Shown: positions 52,860 to 63,224, counted from the first letter of the stretch. The stretch: DNA of 64,000 nucleotides from Paracoccus solventivorans (GCF_900142875.1 NZ_FRCK01000003.1:359938-423937); one strand, 5' to 3'. Notes: generated by a model not told the origin, from the letters alone. A program made the numbers and translations.

Positions 52860-54366
52860 GGGCGACCTCCATCCCATGGGCGCCGCCCAGCATCAGGCCG
52901 ATCTGTTCCAGCGTCAGCCCCTCGGTCGCGACCGGCGCCGACAGCCGGCCGGCGTTCAGCGCGGCGAAACGGTCCGACAGCTCCAGCAGTTCATCAAGGT
53001 CCTGGCTGATGACGACGACCGCGGCGCCGCGCCCGGCCAGGTCCAGCAGCGCCTGCCGGATCGCAGCGGCGGCGCCCGCGTCCACCCCCCAGGTCGGCTG
53101 GTTCACCACCAGCGCCCGCGGTGCCTGCAGGATTTCCCGGCCGATGACGAATTTCTGCAGATTGCCGCCCGACAGCGCCCCGGCGGCGGTGGCGGGGCCG
53201 GGGGTGCGCACGTCGAAATCGGCGATGATGGTTTCGGCAAAGCGGCGGGCGGCGCGGTGGTCGATGACGCCGCGCCTTTGCAGCTGCTGGCGGGTGGCGC
53301 CGGTGAGGATGGCGTTTTCGGTCAGGCTCATCTCTGGGACGGCGGCATGGCCCAGCCGGTCCTCGGGCGCGGCCAGCAGCCCGGCGCGGCGGCGCGGCTC
53401 GGGGCCTTGCGCGGACAGGTCGTGGCCGTCCAGCACCACGGTGCCGGGGCGGCCGGTGGTCTCGCCCGACAGCGCGGCGATCAACTCCTCCTGCCCGTTG
53501 CCGGCGACGCCGCCGATGCCGAGGATCTCGCCTGCGCGGATCTGGAAGCCGACATCCTGCAGCGAGGTCCCCTCGGTCGCGGGGGCCGAGGTCAGCCCGG
53601 CGACCGTCAGCACCACCGCGCCCGCCTGCCGGCCGGAGCGGTCGACCAGCCGCATTTCGGCGCCCACCATCATCGCCGCAAGCTCGCGGGCGGAATGGTC
53701 GCGCGGGTTCACCGTGCCCACCACGCGGCCCTGCCGCAGGATGGTGGCGCGGTCGCAATGGGTGCGGATCTCGTCCAGCTTGTGGCTGATATAGAGGATC
53801 GCGGTGCCCTGCGCGGCCAACTGGCGCAGAGTGGCAAACAGGATCTCGGCCTCTTGCGGGGTCAGCACGCTGGTCGGTTCGTCCATGATCAGCAGCCGCG
53901 GATTGCCCAGAAGGCAGCGCACGATCTCGACCCGCTGCCGTTCGCCCGCCGACAGGGATTCGATGCGCCGCGCCGGGTTCAGCGGCAGGCCATAAGCGGC
54001 ACTGACCTGCGCGATGCGGCGCGACAGGTCGGCGCGGCGCGGCGGCGCATCCATCCCCAGCGCGATGTTTTCCGCCACGGTCAGCGCGTCGAACAGGCTG
54101 AAATGCTGGAACACCATGCCCACGCCCGCCGCGCGCGCCGCATGGGGGTCTGACGGCGCATGGGGGACGCCCCCCAGCCACATCCGCCCCGCATCCGGGC
54201 GGATCAGCCCGTAGATCGCCTTGACCAGCGTCGATTTCCCGGCGCCATTCTCGCCCAGAAGCGCGTGGATTTCCCCCGCGGCGACGGAAAACGACACCTC
54301 GTCGTTCGCGCGCACCCCGGGGTAGGTCTTGGACAGGCCCTCGGCCCGGAACAGTTCGTCAGTCAC
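52846..54366 (-). CDS. ABC transporter ATPase, BMP-type importer
   Basis: Double ABC ATPase of 506 residues, as in sugar and nucleoside importers. First domain: Walker A GENGAGKSTLVKAIYG, signature LSAGERQRVEIVRCLL, Walker B LLIMDEPTSVL. Second domain: degenerate Walker A GVAGNGQEELIAALSG and signature LSGGNLQKFVIGREIL. The degenerate second site is normal for this family. The start is GTG at 54366 with GGGGA upstream. First gene of the operon; dnaE is divergent 192 bp away. Confidence 0.93.
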   Translation of the reverse strand: MTDELFRAEGLSKTYPGVRANDEVSFSVAAGEIHALLGENGAGKSTLVKAIYGLIRPDAGRMWLGGVPHAPSDPHAARAAGVGMVFQHFSLFDALTVAENIALGMDAPPRRADLSRRIAQVSAAYGLPLNPARRIESLSAGERQRVEIVRCLLGNPRLLIMDEPTSVLTPQEAEILFATLRQLAAQGTAILYISHKLDEIRTHCDRATILRQGRVVGTVNPRDHSARELAAMMVGAEMRLVDRSGRQAGAVVLTVAGLTSAPATEGTSLQDVGFQIRAGEILGIGGVAGNGQEELIAALSGETTGRPGTVVLDGHDLSAQGPEPRRRAGLLAAPEDRLGHAAVPEMSLTENAILTGATRQQLQRRGVIDHRAARRFAETIIADFDVRTPGPATAAGALSGGNLQKFVIGREILQAPRALVVNQPTWGVDAGAAAAIRQALLDLAGRGAAVVVISQDLDELLELSDRFAALNAGRLSAPVATEGLTLEQIGLMLGGAHGMEVAHVAA

Positions 54367-54389
54367 GCCATCCCCGTTGTGTTTTTGGC

Positions 54390-54417
54390 AGGTTAGCCTG
54401 TTTCCGCCCTTGCACAA
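54390..54417 (-). promoter_or_regulatory. Candidate promoter of the BMP transporter operon
   Basis: Minus strand TTGTGC, 16 bases, TAACCT. A CAGG-TTAG-CCTG inverted repeat (54389-54400) overlaps the -10, a possible operator. Start codon 24 bp downstream. Confidence 0.4.
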
Positions 54418-54558
54418 TCGCCCAATCCGCACCGCATTACCCCGGCTGCGGTTTAGACTGTCTTCGCCGGTTCCGGCCAAATCGCCGCGCCCGCATAGCG
54501 CAGGGAAAGCGCGCGCGCCACCTCGCACGCGCGGCCCGCAGGTGCTAGGTTCGCCGCC

Positions 54559-57500
54559 ATGACCGACCAGCCCAAATTCATCCACCTGCGCTGCCATTCC
54601 GAACATTCGCTGCTGGAAGGGGCGATTCCCGTCAAGAAACTGCCGGGGATGGCCGCGAAGCAGGGGATGCCGGCGGTGGCGCTGACCGACACCAACGCGC
54701 TGTTCGCGGCGCTGGAGTTCTCGGTCAAGGCGCTGGACGAGGGCGTGCAGCCCATCGTCGGCTGCCAGATCACGCTGGACGCGGGGGCGGCCTGCGCGCC
54801 GGTGGTGCTGCTGGCGCAGGACCAGGCGGGCTGGATGAACCTGATGGCGCTGTCCACCTGCCTTTACGTGACGCCGCCGCGCGATTTCCCGCATGTCACC
54901 ATGCAAGAGCTGGCCGAGCGTTCGGCCGGGCTGATCTGCCTGACCGGCGGCGCGACCGGGCCGCTGGGGCAGCTGGTGGCGGGGGGCAAGCTGGCGGATG
55001 CCGAATCGCATCTGCGCGATCTGGCGGGGATGTTCGGCGACCGGCTGTATGTGGAGCTGCAGCGCCACATGCAGGACAACGGCCAGCTGATGCCGGCCGA
55101 GGCCGCCAGCGAAGGGGGGATGATCGACCTCGCCTATGCGCTGGACCTGCCGCTGGTCGCCACCAACGACGTGTATTTTCCCGATCCCGCGATGTTCGGC
55201 GCCCATGACGCGCTGATCTGCATCCGCGAACGCGCGATGGTGGACCAGTCCGCGCCCCGCCGCCGCCTGACCGCCAACCACGACTTCAAATCCGCGGCCG
55301 AGATGCTGGCCCTGTTCGCCGACCTGCCCGAGGCCACCGCCAACACCGTCGAGATCGCCCGCCGCTGCGCCTTTGCGGTCAGCCGTCACAAGCCGATCCT
55401 GCCGCGCTTCGCCGATGACGAGGTCGAAGAGCTACGCCGCCAGGCGCGCGAGGGGCTGGAGGCCCGGCTGGCCGTCATTCCCCACGCCGTCACTGTCGAG
55501 GACTATCACGCACGGCTGGATTTCGAGCTGGGGATCATCGAGCAGATGGGCTTCCCCGGCTATTTCCTGATCGTCGCCGACTTCATCAAATGGGCCAAGG
55601 GGCAGGGGATTCCCGTGGGCCCCGGCCGCGGCTCGGGCGCGGGCTCGCTGGTGGCCTATGCGCTGACCATCACCGACCTTGATCCCCTGCGCTATTCGCT
55701 GCTGTTCGAACGCTTCCTGAACCCGGAACGGGTGTCGATGCCCGACTTCGACATCGACTTCTGCATGGACCGGCGCGAAGAGGTGATCGGCTACGTCCAG
55801 GAGAAATACGGCCGCGACAAGGTGGGCCAGATCATCACCTTTGGCGCGCTGCTGTCCAAGGCGGCGGTGCACGACGTGGGCCGCGTGCTGGGCATGGGTT
55901 TCCCCCAGCGCGACAAGCTGTCCAAGATGATCCCGGTCGAGGGCGTCAAGCCCGTGTCCATCACCAAGGCGCTGGCCGACGAGCCGCGCCTGCGCGAAGC
56001 CCGCGACGCCGAGGAAAACGTCGCCCGGATGCTGGACTATGCCGCCCAGGTCGAGGGGCTGCTGCGCAACGCCTCGACCCACGCGGCCGGGGTGGTGATC
56101 GGGGACCGGCCGCTCGACCGGCTGGTGCCGCTGTACCGCGACCCCGGCTCGGACATGCCGGCCACGCAATACAACATGAAATGGGTGGAACAGGCCGGGC
56201 TGGTCAAGTTCGACTTCCTGGGCCTCAAGACCCTGACGGTGATCCAGAACGCCGTCGACCTGATCCGCGCCGGCGGCCGGCACCTGCATGTCGCGGCCGA
56301 CGGGCGCCGGCTTTACGAGCCCCCCGCGGGCGCCGTCGACGAAATCAACGCCATCCCGCTGGATGACGAGCCCACCTATCGCCTGTTCGCCAGCGCCCGC
56401 ACGGTCGCGGTGTTCCAGGTGGAAAGCTCGGGGATGATGGACGCGCTGCGCCGGATGCGCCCCACCTGCATCGAGGATATCGTGGCGCTGGTGGCGCTTT
56501 ACCGGCCCGGCCCGATGGAAAACATCCCGGTCTATTGCGAGGTCAAGAACGGGCTGCGGCCGCTGGAATCCATCCACCCGTCGATCGACCATATCCTGGC
56601 CGAAACCCAAGGCATCATCGTCTATCAGGAACAGGTGATGCAGATCGCGCAGGTCATGGCCGGCTACAGCCTTGGCGGCGCCGACCTGCTGCGCCGCGCC
56701 ATGGGCAAGAAGATCGCCGAGGAAATGGCCAAGGAGCGTCCCAAGTTCGTCCAGGGCTCCAAGGCGCAGGGGGTGGAGGAGAAGAAGGCCGGCGAAGTCT
56801 TCGACCTGCTGGAAAAATTCGCCAACTACGGGTTCAACAAATCCCACGCCGCGGCCTATGCGGTGGTCAGCTACCAGACCGCCTGGCTCAAGGCGAACCA
56901 CCCGGTCGAGTTCATGGCCGCGGTGATGAACTGCGACATCCACCTGACCGACAAGCTGGCGATCTATCGGCGCGAGGTCGACCGCATGGGGATCGAGGTG
57001 ATCCCGCCCTGCGTCAACCGCAGCCAGCCCCGCTTCAGCGTGGTCCAGGGGCGCATCGTCTATGCGCTGGGCGCGCTCAAGAACGTCGGGGTCGAGGCGA
57101 TGCGCGTGCTGGTCGCGGCCCGCGGCGACCGGCCCTTTGCCGATCTGCACGACTTTGCCCGCCGCGTGCCCATGCGCCAGATCGGAAAGCGGGCGCTGGA
57201 GATGCTGGCCCGCGCCGGGGCCTTCGACATGCTGGAGCCGAACCGGGCGCGGGTGCTGAAATCGCTGGACGGGCTGGTCGCCTGGTCCTCGGCCGTGCAA
57301 GAGGCCGCGCAGTCCAGCCAGTCCTCGCTGTTCGGGGGCGGCGAGGATCTGCCGCCGCCGCGCCCGGCGCTGGCCCCGGTCTGGATGCCGGCCGAGAAGC
57401 TGGCCGAGGAACGGCTGGCGGTCGGCTTCTACCTCTCGGGCCACCCGCTGGACGACTATCTGGCGGCGCTGAAGCGCAAGAACGCGATGACGCTGGCCGA

Positions 57501-58032
57501 GGTCGAGGCTGCGGCCGCCGACGGCCCGCTGGTCGCCCAGATCGCCGGCACCGTGGCGGCGCGGGCGGAAAAGAAATCCGCCAAGGGCACGCGCTATGCC
57601 TTCGTCACCCTGTCGGACCCCACCGGGCTCTACGAGGCGACGGTGTTCTCCGACGTGCTCGACGCGCATCGGTCGCTGCTGGAACCCGGCATGAACGTGC
57701 TGCTGACCGTGAACGCGGAACCCTCGGGCGATCAGGTCAAGATGCTGGCGCGCGGGGTGCAGGCGCTCGAGGATGCGGTGGCCGACGCGGGTTCCGGCCA
57801 GCTGGCGGTCGAGGTGGGGGACGCGCGCACCGCGCTGGCGGTGCTCGACCGGCTGCGCGAGGCCAGCGCGGAAATCGCGGTCTCGGCCAAGGGCAGGGGG
57901 CCGCTGCTGATGCGGGTGCGCGACGGCAACACCGTCTATGACGTCGAGGTGGCCGAGAATGTCCCGGTCACCCCGCGGATGCGGCAGGCGCTGCGCGCGG
58001 TCGAGGGCGTGATCGACGTGACCGAGGAATAG
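54559..58032 (+). CDS. dnaE: DNA polymerase III alpha subunit
   Basis: Replicative DNA polymerase, 1,157 residues. N-terminal PHP domain (FIHLRCHSEHSLLEGAIPVK, about residues 7-26), polymerase palm with the catalytic aspartates in MPDFDIDFCMDRREEVIGYV, fingers region ending NYGFNKSHAAAYAVVSYQTA, and a C-terminal OB-fold part (AQIAGTVAARAEKKSAKGTR). It is a DnaE1-type enzyme by length and PHP start. The ATG at 54559 is the first in frame; a GCTAGGTT box 15 bp upstream may be a -10, implying a very short leader. Confidence 0.97.
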   Translation: MTDQPKFIHLRCHSEHSLLEGAIPVKKLPGMAAKQGMPAVALTDTNALFAALEFSVKALDEGVQPIVGCQITLDAGAACAPVVLLAQDQAGWMNLMALSTCLYVTPPRDFPHVTMQELAERSAGLICLTGGATGPLGQLVAGGKLADAESHLRDLAGMFGDRLYVELQRHMQDNGQLMPAEAASEGGMIDLAYALDLPLVATNDVYFPDPAMFGAHDALICIRERAMVDQSAPRRRLTANHDFKSAAEMLALFADLPEATANTVEIARRCAFAVSRHKPILPRFADDEVEELRRQAREGLEARLAVIPHAVTVEDYHARLDFELGIIEQMGFPGYFLIVADFIKWAKGQGIPVGPGRGSGAGSLVAYALTITDLDPLRYSLLFERFLNPERVSMPDFDIDFCMDRREEVIGYVQEKYGRDKVGQIITFGALLSKAAVHDVGRVLGMGFPQRDKLSKMIPVEGVKPVSITKALADEPRLREARDAEENVARMLDYAAQVEGLLRNASTHAAGVVIGDRPLDRLVPLYRDPGSDMPATQYNMKWVEQAGLVKFDFLGLKTLTVIQNAVDLIRAGGRHLHVAADGRRLYEPPAGAVDEINAIPLDDEPTYRLFASARTVAVFQVESSGMMDALRRMRPTCIEDIVALVALYRPGPMENIPVYCEVKNGLRPLESIHPSIDHILAETQGIIVYQEQVMQIAQVMAGYSLGGADLLRRAMGKKIAEEMAKERPKFVQGSKAQGVEEKKAGEVFDLLEKFANYGFNKSHAAAYAVVSYQTAWLKANHPVEFMAAVMNCDIHLTDKLAIYRREVDRMGIEVIPPCVNRSQPRFSVVQGRIVYALGALKNVGVEAMRVLVAARGDRPFADLHDFARRVPMRQIGKRALEMLARAGAFDMLEPNRARVLKSLDGLVAWSSAVQEAAQSSQSSLFGGGEDLPPPRPALAPVWMPAEKLAEERLAVGFYLSGHPLDDYLAALKRKNAMTLAEVEAAAADGPLVAQIAGTVAARAEKKSAKGTRYAFVTLSDPTGLYEATVFSDVLDAHRSLLEPGMNVLLTVNAEPSGDQVKMLARGVQALEDAVADAGSGQLAVEVGDARTALAVLDRLREASAEIAVSAKGRGPLLMRVRDGNTVYDVEVAENVPVTPRMRQALRAVEGVIDVTEE

Positions 58033-58099
58033 CCGCGCATCTTGCCCCGCCGCCCCGGGGGCGGCAGTCTGGGCCGCGCACGACGAAAGGATCACCGCC

Positions 58100-58357
58100 A
58101 TGACCCGCCTGCCGACACCGCTTGCCGCGCTGACCCCGGCGCTTTTGCTGCTTGCCGCCTGCGGCACGCCCGCGCCGAAACCCCCGGCCACCGGGGCGGC
58201 GGCGGCGCTGGTCGACCCGGCGGCGCATTACTGCCAGCGCAGCGGCGGCACCGTCATCCTGCGCATGGACAAGGGCCGCCGCGCCGATCTGTGCCGCCTG
58301 CCCACCGGCCGCACCGTCAGCGCCGCCGAGCTGCTGAACGCCCACAACGACCTGTAA
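58100..58357 (+). CDS. Small lipoprotein with DUF333-like domain
   Basis: An 85-residue protein with a lipoprotein signal: hydrophobic ALLLLAAC with the lipobox cysteine at residue 21. The mature part has YCQRSGGTVILRMD and ADLCRLPTGRTVSAAELL, a pair of cysteines spaced as in the DUF333 (hemolysin-like) family. Probably anchored in a membrane facing the periplasm. Function unknown. GAAAGGA precedes the ATG at 58100. Confidence 0.75.
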   Translation: MTRLPTPLAALTPALLLLAACGTPAPKPPATGAAAALVDPAAHYCQRSGGTVILRMDKGRRADLCRLPTGRTVSAAELLNAHNDL

Positions 58358-58383
58358 GAAAAAGGGACGCCGAAGCGCCCCTT
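58357..58383 (-). terminator. Intrinsic terminator of ilvC
   Basis: AAGGGACGC pairs with GCGCCCCTT (one A-C mismatch) around CGAA. On the minus strand it is followed by TTTTTC. Lies after ilvC and just after the lipoprotein stop, so it may serve both. Confidence 0.7.
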
Positions 58384-58433
58384 GATCTTCTGTCTGTAAA
58401 TATCCCGGGGTCCGGGGCAGAGCCCCGGTCCGG
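58384..58433 (-). repeat. Interspersed element between lipoprotein gene and ilvC
   Basis: Minus strand: CCGGGGCTCTGCCCCGG hairpin, ACCCCGGGATATTTACAGAC, AGAAGATC. Very like the fabD-fabG copy. Confidence 0.8.
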
Positions 58434-58444
58434 CAGCGACGCGA

Positions 58445-59575
<1,131 letters not shown>

Positions 59576-59591
59576 TTATACTGAAAAAATC

Positions 59592-60047
59592 ATGCTCGAC
59601 GATACCGACCGTCGCATCCTGCGCCACCTGCTCGCCGACCCGCAGGCCGACAATGCCACGCTGGCCGACCGCGCCGGCGTCACCACCGCCACGCTATGGC
59701 GCCGGCTGGACCGGCTGCGCGAACGCGGCGTGCTGCGCGCGACCGAGGCGCGGATCGACTGGCGCGCGCTCGGCTATGCGGTCGAGGTTTCGCTGCGCTT
59801 CACGCTGGACAAGACCGAGCCGCGCGCCTTCGACCGCTTCACCGCCGCCGCCCGGCAACTGCCCGAGGTGATCGAGATCCAGACCTTCCTCGGCTCGGTC
59901 GACATCCGCCTGTCGGTCATCGCCCGCGACATGGAGGACTGGCAGCGCATCTACCGCGACCGCGTCCTCGGCCTGCCCCATGTCACCGACATTGAGCCGC
60001 TGATGCTGGTCGCGACCATCAAGGACACGGCAGAGCTGGCGCTATGA
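59592..60047 (+). CDS. Lrp/AsnC family transcriptional regulator
   Basis: A 151-residue feast/famine regulator. N-terminal winged HTH (LDDTDRRILRHLLADPQADN, then ATLWRRLDRLRERGVL) and a C-terminal RAM ligand-binding domain (QLPEVIEIQTFLGSVDIRLS, then YRDRVLGLPHVTDIEPL). The ATG at 59592 gives the usual start just before the HTH. Its stop overlaps the next regulator by 4 bp, so two paralogues are cotranscribed and may form mixed oligomers. Divergent from ilvC. Confidence 0.92.
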   Translation: MLDDTDRRILRHLLADPQADNATLADRAGVTTATLWRRLDRLRERGVLRATEARIDWRALGYAVEVSLRFTLDKTEPRAFDRFTAAARQLPEVIEIQTFLGSVDIRLSVIARDMEDWQRIYRDRVLGLPHVTDIEPLMLVATIKDTAELAL

Positions 60048-60502
60048 CGGACACCGACGCCACCGACCTTGCCATCCTGCGGCTGCTGGCCCGCGATGCC
60101 ACGCTGGGCGCGGCCGAAATCGGGCGCGAGATCGGCCTGACCCAGCCCGCGGTCTGGCGCCGCATCCGCCGCCTGCAGGACAGCGGGATCATCGCCGGCC
60201 GCCGCATCGTCGTGGATCAGGCCGCGCTGGGCTTCACCGTCTCGGTCTTCCTTGGCATCCGGCTGGCCGCGCGGGGCCGCCCCGAACTGGAAACCTTCGA
60301 ACGCGCGGTCACCGCCATCCCCGAGGTGCAGACGGTGCAGCATGTGCTGGGCCGCTTCGACTACCGGCTGCGGATCATCGCCCGCGACATCCCCGATTTC
60401 GAACGCATCCTGCGCCGCCGCATCATGACCCTGCCCGGCGTGGGCCAGGTCGAGGCCAACGTGGTCCTGTCCGAGGAACGCCGCTCCGGCCCGCTGGGAT
60501 AA
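60044..60502 (+). CDS. Lrp/AsnC family transcriptional regulator
   Basis: A second feast/famine regulator, 152 residues, coupled to the first by ATGA. HTH: TDLAILRLLARDATLGAAEI and QPAVWRRIRRLQDSGIIAGR. RAM domain: TAIPEVQTVQHVLGRFDYRL and ILRRRIMTLPGVGQVEANVV. It is clearly diverged from its neighbour, so this is an old duplication. The ligand is probably an amino acid. Followed by a palindromic repeat array. Confidence 0.92.
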   Translation: MTDTDATDLAILRLLARDATLGAAEIGREIGLTQPAVWRRIRRLQDSGIIAGRRIVVDQAALGFTVSVFLGIRLAARGRPELETFERAVTAIPEVQTVQHVLGRFDYRLRIIARDIPDFERILRRRIMTLPGVGQVEANVVLSEERRSGPLG

Positions 60503-60513
60503 GGGGGGCGTCG

Positions 60514-60775
60514 GTGCGTGGGGACCACGCGACGGGTGGTTTGTGGCGGCAGGATGGCGGGAACGGTGCAGGATGGGGAAGGTGCGTGGGAACTACGCGC
60601 GCGGTGGGCGGGAACGGTGGGGATGGAGGGTGCGTGGGGACCACGCACCCTACGGGAGCTGTAACGGATGGGGACGGTGCGTGGGACCCACGCGCACGGC
60701 GGGCTGGAACGGTGGGGATGGGTGTGTGTGAGGTACGGGCGGAAACTTTGACGGAAGGGTAGGGTGCGTGGTCCC
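60514..60775. repeat. Array of GTGCGTGG palindromes
   Basis: Five units begin at 60514, 60582, 60630, 60677 and 60764. The best is a 10-bp perfect inverted repeat (GGGTGCGTGG, GGA, CCACGCACCC at 60628-60650). Spacers share GGGAACGGTGGGGATGG. Spacing is 68, 48, 47 and 87 bp. No gene in the 280 bp between the Lrp pair and the convergent ubiH-like gene. Confidence 0.75.
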
Positions 60776-60781
60776 CCGCCC

Positions 60782-61978
60782 TCAGCGCGTCCCCAGTCCT
60801 GCCCGCATCATCGCCCGCCGCACCGGCGCCAGCGCGTAAAGCCCCCCCAGCGCAGCCGCCCGCAGGTCGCGTAGCGGTCGCGGCGCCATCATGCTGGCGC
60901 GGTTCAGCGCGTCGATGCCGATCAGCCGCGCCAGCGCCTCGGGGCGGCGCTCGCGCTCATAGCGGGCCAGCGCCGCGGCGTCGCCCGGGTCCGGGGTCAT
61001 CAGGTCCAGCAGCGCCGACAGATCGGCCAGGCTCATGTTCAGCCCCTGCGCGCCAATGGGCGGCACGACATGGGCGGCCTCGGCCATCAGCGCGGTGCGC
61101 GGGCCGGTATAGCGGTCGGCGATCTGGCTGATGATCGGCCATTCCGTCAGCCCGGTGGCCAGCTGCAGCCGCCCCAGCACCCCGGCCGAGCGGTCGTTCA
61201 GCTCGACCTCGAACGCCTCGCGCGGCAGGGCGCGCAGCCGTGCGGTCTCGGCCCCCCGCTCCATCCAGATCACCGCCGACGAGGGCTTGCCGCCCCGGTC
61301 GGGCAGGGGCACCAGCGTGAAGGGGCCGCCGCAGCGGTGGATCTCGGTCGAGACATTCTGGTGCGGGATCTCGTGCGTCACCGCGAAGGCCAGCGCCTTT
61401 TGCCCGTAACGGATGGTGCGCACGCCGATCCCCAGCGCCTGGCGCACGGGGGAATTGCGCCCGTCCGCCGCCACCACCAGCCGCGCCCGCAGCCGCGACC
61501 CGTCCGACAGCTCGACCAGCGCCGCATCTTCGCGCGCGGTCAGCCCCGCGGTGGCGGTACCGGGGCGGAACTCGACCCCCCGCAGCTCGGCCAGCCGCGC
61601 CGAAATCTCGCGCCGCAGCAGCCAGTTGGGCAGGTTCCAGCCAAAGGGCTGGTCGGAAATCTCGCCCGCGTCAAAGGCGCGGGTCAGCCGCGGCCGCGGC
61701 TCGGCGCCGCCGGCATCGACGATCCGCATCACCTGCAGCGGCGCCCCATGGGGCTGCAGCCGATCCCACAGGCCGATGCGACGGAACAGCGCGATCGAGG
61801 GCTGCAGAAACGCGGTGGTGCGCAGATCGGCGCCGGCACCGCTTTCCTCGGTGACCGGCGGGGCCGGATCGACGCAGAGCACCCGCAGCCCGGCGGCCCC
61901 GAAACCGGCAGCCGCCGTCAGCCCGGCGACGCCGCCGCCAGAGACCAGGACATCGACGGTGTCCGGCGTAGCCGCCAC
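60782..61978 (-). CDS. UbiH/VisC family FAD-dependent hydroxylase
   Basis: Flavoprotein monooxygenase probably acting in ubiquinone ring hydroxylation. The 398 residues show the FAD-binding VDVLVSGGGVAGLTAAAGFG at the N terminus, the second motif VVAADGRNSPVRQALGI, and the third motif ALMAEAAHVVPPIGAQGLNM, where the usual Gly-Asp is Ala-Glu. Which ring position it hydroxylates (UbiH, UbiF, UbiI or UbiL type) cannot be decided. The ATG at 61978 is first in frame. A small membrane protein gene ends 8 bp upstream on the same strand. Confidence 0.88.
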   Translation of the reverse strand: MAATPDTVDVLVSGGGVAGLTAAAGFGAAGLRVLCVDPAPPVTEESGAGADLRTTAFLQPSIALFRRIGLWDRLQPHGAPLQVMRIVDAGGAEPRPRLTRAFDAGEISDQPFGWNLPNWLLRREISARLAELRGVEFRPGTATAGLTAREDAALVELSDGSRLRARLVVAADGRNSPVRQALGIGVRTIRYGQKALAFAVTHEIPHQNVSTEIHRCGGPFTLVPLPDRGGKPSSAVIWMERGAETARLRALPREAFEVELNDRSAGVLGRLQLATGLTEWPIISQIADRYTGPRTALMAEAAHVVPPIGAQGLNMSLADLSALLDLMTPDPGDAAALARYERERRPEALARLIGIDALNRASMMAPRPLRDLRAAALGGLYALAPVRRAMMRAGLGTR

Positions 61979-61986
61979 CGGCGCGC

Positions 61987-62226
61987 CTAGAATCCGGCCG
62001 CGTAGGCGATCAGCAGCCCCATGACGACGACCGTGGCGGCCAGCGCGGCCATGGTCAGCGCCGGCAGGCCGAACAGCGCCACCGCCACCCCGACCAGCAC
62101 CACCACCATGGCCAGGATCATCAGGATGCGCCCGGCGACCACGCGCTCGTCGTGCGACTGCAGGTCTTCGTCGCCGGTCAGGGCGTCGTTGACGGCGGCC
62201 GCGGCGGAAGAATCGGACTGGGACAT
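61987..62226 (-). CDS. Small two-span membrane protein
   Basis: A 79-residue protein with no recognised family. The N terminus is polar (MSQSDSSAAAAVNDALTGDE), followed by two hydrophobic segments, RILMILAMVVVLVGVAVALF and ALTMAALAATVVVMGLLIAY. The ATG at 62226 has GAGG upstream; longer in-frame starts would enter the HAD gene. It lies 8 bp before the UbiH-like gene and 16 bp after the HAD gene, so the three form one operon. Confidence 0.7.
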   Translation of the reverse strand: MSQSDSSAAAAVNDALTGDEDLQSHDERVVAGRILMILAMVVVLVGVAVALFGLPALTMAALAATVVVMGLLIAYAAGF

Positions 62227-62242
62227 CGGAAACCTCGATCGA

Positions 62243-63010
62243 TCAAAGGGTCGGCCGCGAACTTGCCACGCCGGCAAGGGCGGCGGCAAGACTCGCGACG
62301 AAGCTGGCAAGATTCAGGGTCCGCCAGTGCACATGCCGCCCCGGATCCCGCCCCGCCAGCGCGTCGGGGCCTTGGCGGCCGTCCCCTACCAAAATCGTCC
62401 GCATTCCAAGGGAATGCGGCACCTCGAGGTTGCGGGGATCGTCCTCGAACATGGCGCAGCGCGCGGGGTCGAGCCCGTGCGCGTCCAGCACTGCGGCAAA
62501 GGACCGCGGGTCGGGCTTGGGGTGATAACCGGTCTCGCCGATGCCGTGGATCGCGTCGAACACCAGCTGCTGCCGGGCCAGAACCCGCCCGGCATAGGCG
62601 GAATCGGCATTGGTGTGCACGATTCGCCGCCCCGGCAGCGCCGACAGCGCGGCAGTCAGCGCCGGGTCCGGCGCCAGCGCGTCGAGGTCGATGTCATGCA
62701 CCTCGGCCAGGTAGTGCTCGGGGTCGATCCGGTGCAGCGCCATCAGCCCGGCCAGGGTGGTACCGTGCTCGCGCCAGTAATGCGCGCGCAGCCGGCTGGC
62801 CTCGGCCGCATCCACCGACAGCAGCCGGGCGACATAGGCGGTCATCCGCGCTTCGATCTGGGAAAACAGCTGGAGTTCAGGGGCGTAGAGCGTGTTGTCC
62901 AGATCGAAGATCCAGCAGTCCACCCCGGCAAAGCCGCGGCGCAGCAGCTCGGGATCGGAAGCGGCAGTCCCTGGAACAGGCGGGCGCGGCGGTGCGGAAA
63001 CGATGCTCAT
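62243..63010 (-). CDS. HAD-superfamily pyrimidine 5'-nucleotidase-like protein
   Basis: HAD hydrolase of the SDT1/pyrimidine 5'-nucleotidase group, 255 residues. Catalytic aspartates 36 and 38 in CWIFDLDNTLYAPELQLF; motif II at IVHTNADSAYAGRVL; motif III/IV at GYHPKPDPRSF and AMFEDDPRNLEVPHSLGM. Likely dephosphorylates a pyrimidine nucleotide or a damaged base nucleotide. First gene of the HAD-membrane protein-UbiH operon. A Pro-rich N-terminal extension precedes the domain. Confidence 0.85.
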   Translation of the reverse strand: MSIVSAPPRPPVPGTAASDPELLRRGFAGVDCWIFDLDNTLYAPELQLFSQIEARMTAYVARLLSVDAAEASRLRAHYWREHGTTLAGLMALHRIDPEHYLAEVHDIDLDALAPDPALTAALSALPGRRIVHTNADSAYAGRVLARQQLVFDAIHGIGETGYHPKPDPRSFAAVLDAHGLDPARCAMFEDDPRNLEVPHSLGMRTILVGDGRQGPDALAGRDPGRHVHWRTLNLASFVASLAAALAGVASSRPTL

Positions 63011-63224
63011 GCTGCCGGGCTAGCCGGTCGCGGCGACGGGGGCAATCCTGACGAAGACGCGGGCGCTGTGGGTTGTCCTCTCGCCGTGTCGGCAGGCGGG
63101 CCCGGCGCGTGGTGATCGCCCGGCGGGTGGCGATGCCGTAGCGCGAGGAGCCGCGCGGTCGAGGTTTTCGGCGGCGGTTCAGGCGGCGCGGGCGGAGCCG
63201 GGCGTGGCCGGCCATGCTCGTGGA
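63011..63224. other. Non-coding region upstream of the HAD gene
   Basis: No gene seen. GC-rich with no clear promoter boxes that I can defend; it should hold the promoter of the minus-strand HAD operon. Confidence 0.5.

Noticed and set aside
55432..58191. A 919-codon open frame opposite dnaE
   Set aside because: Antisense shadow of dnaE with the same biased composition and no motifs.
60514..60775. CRISPR array
   Set aside because: Repeat spacing is irregular, spacers resemble one another, and no cas genes are present.
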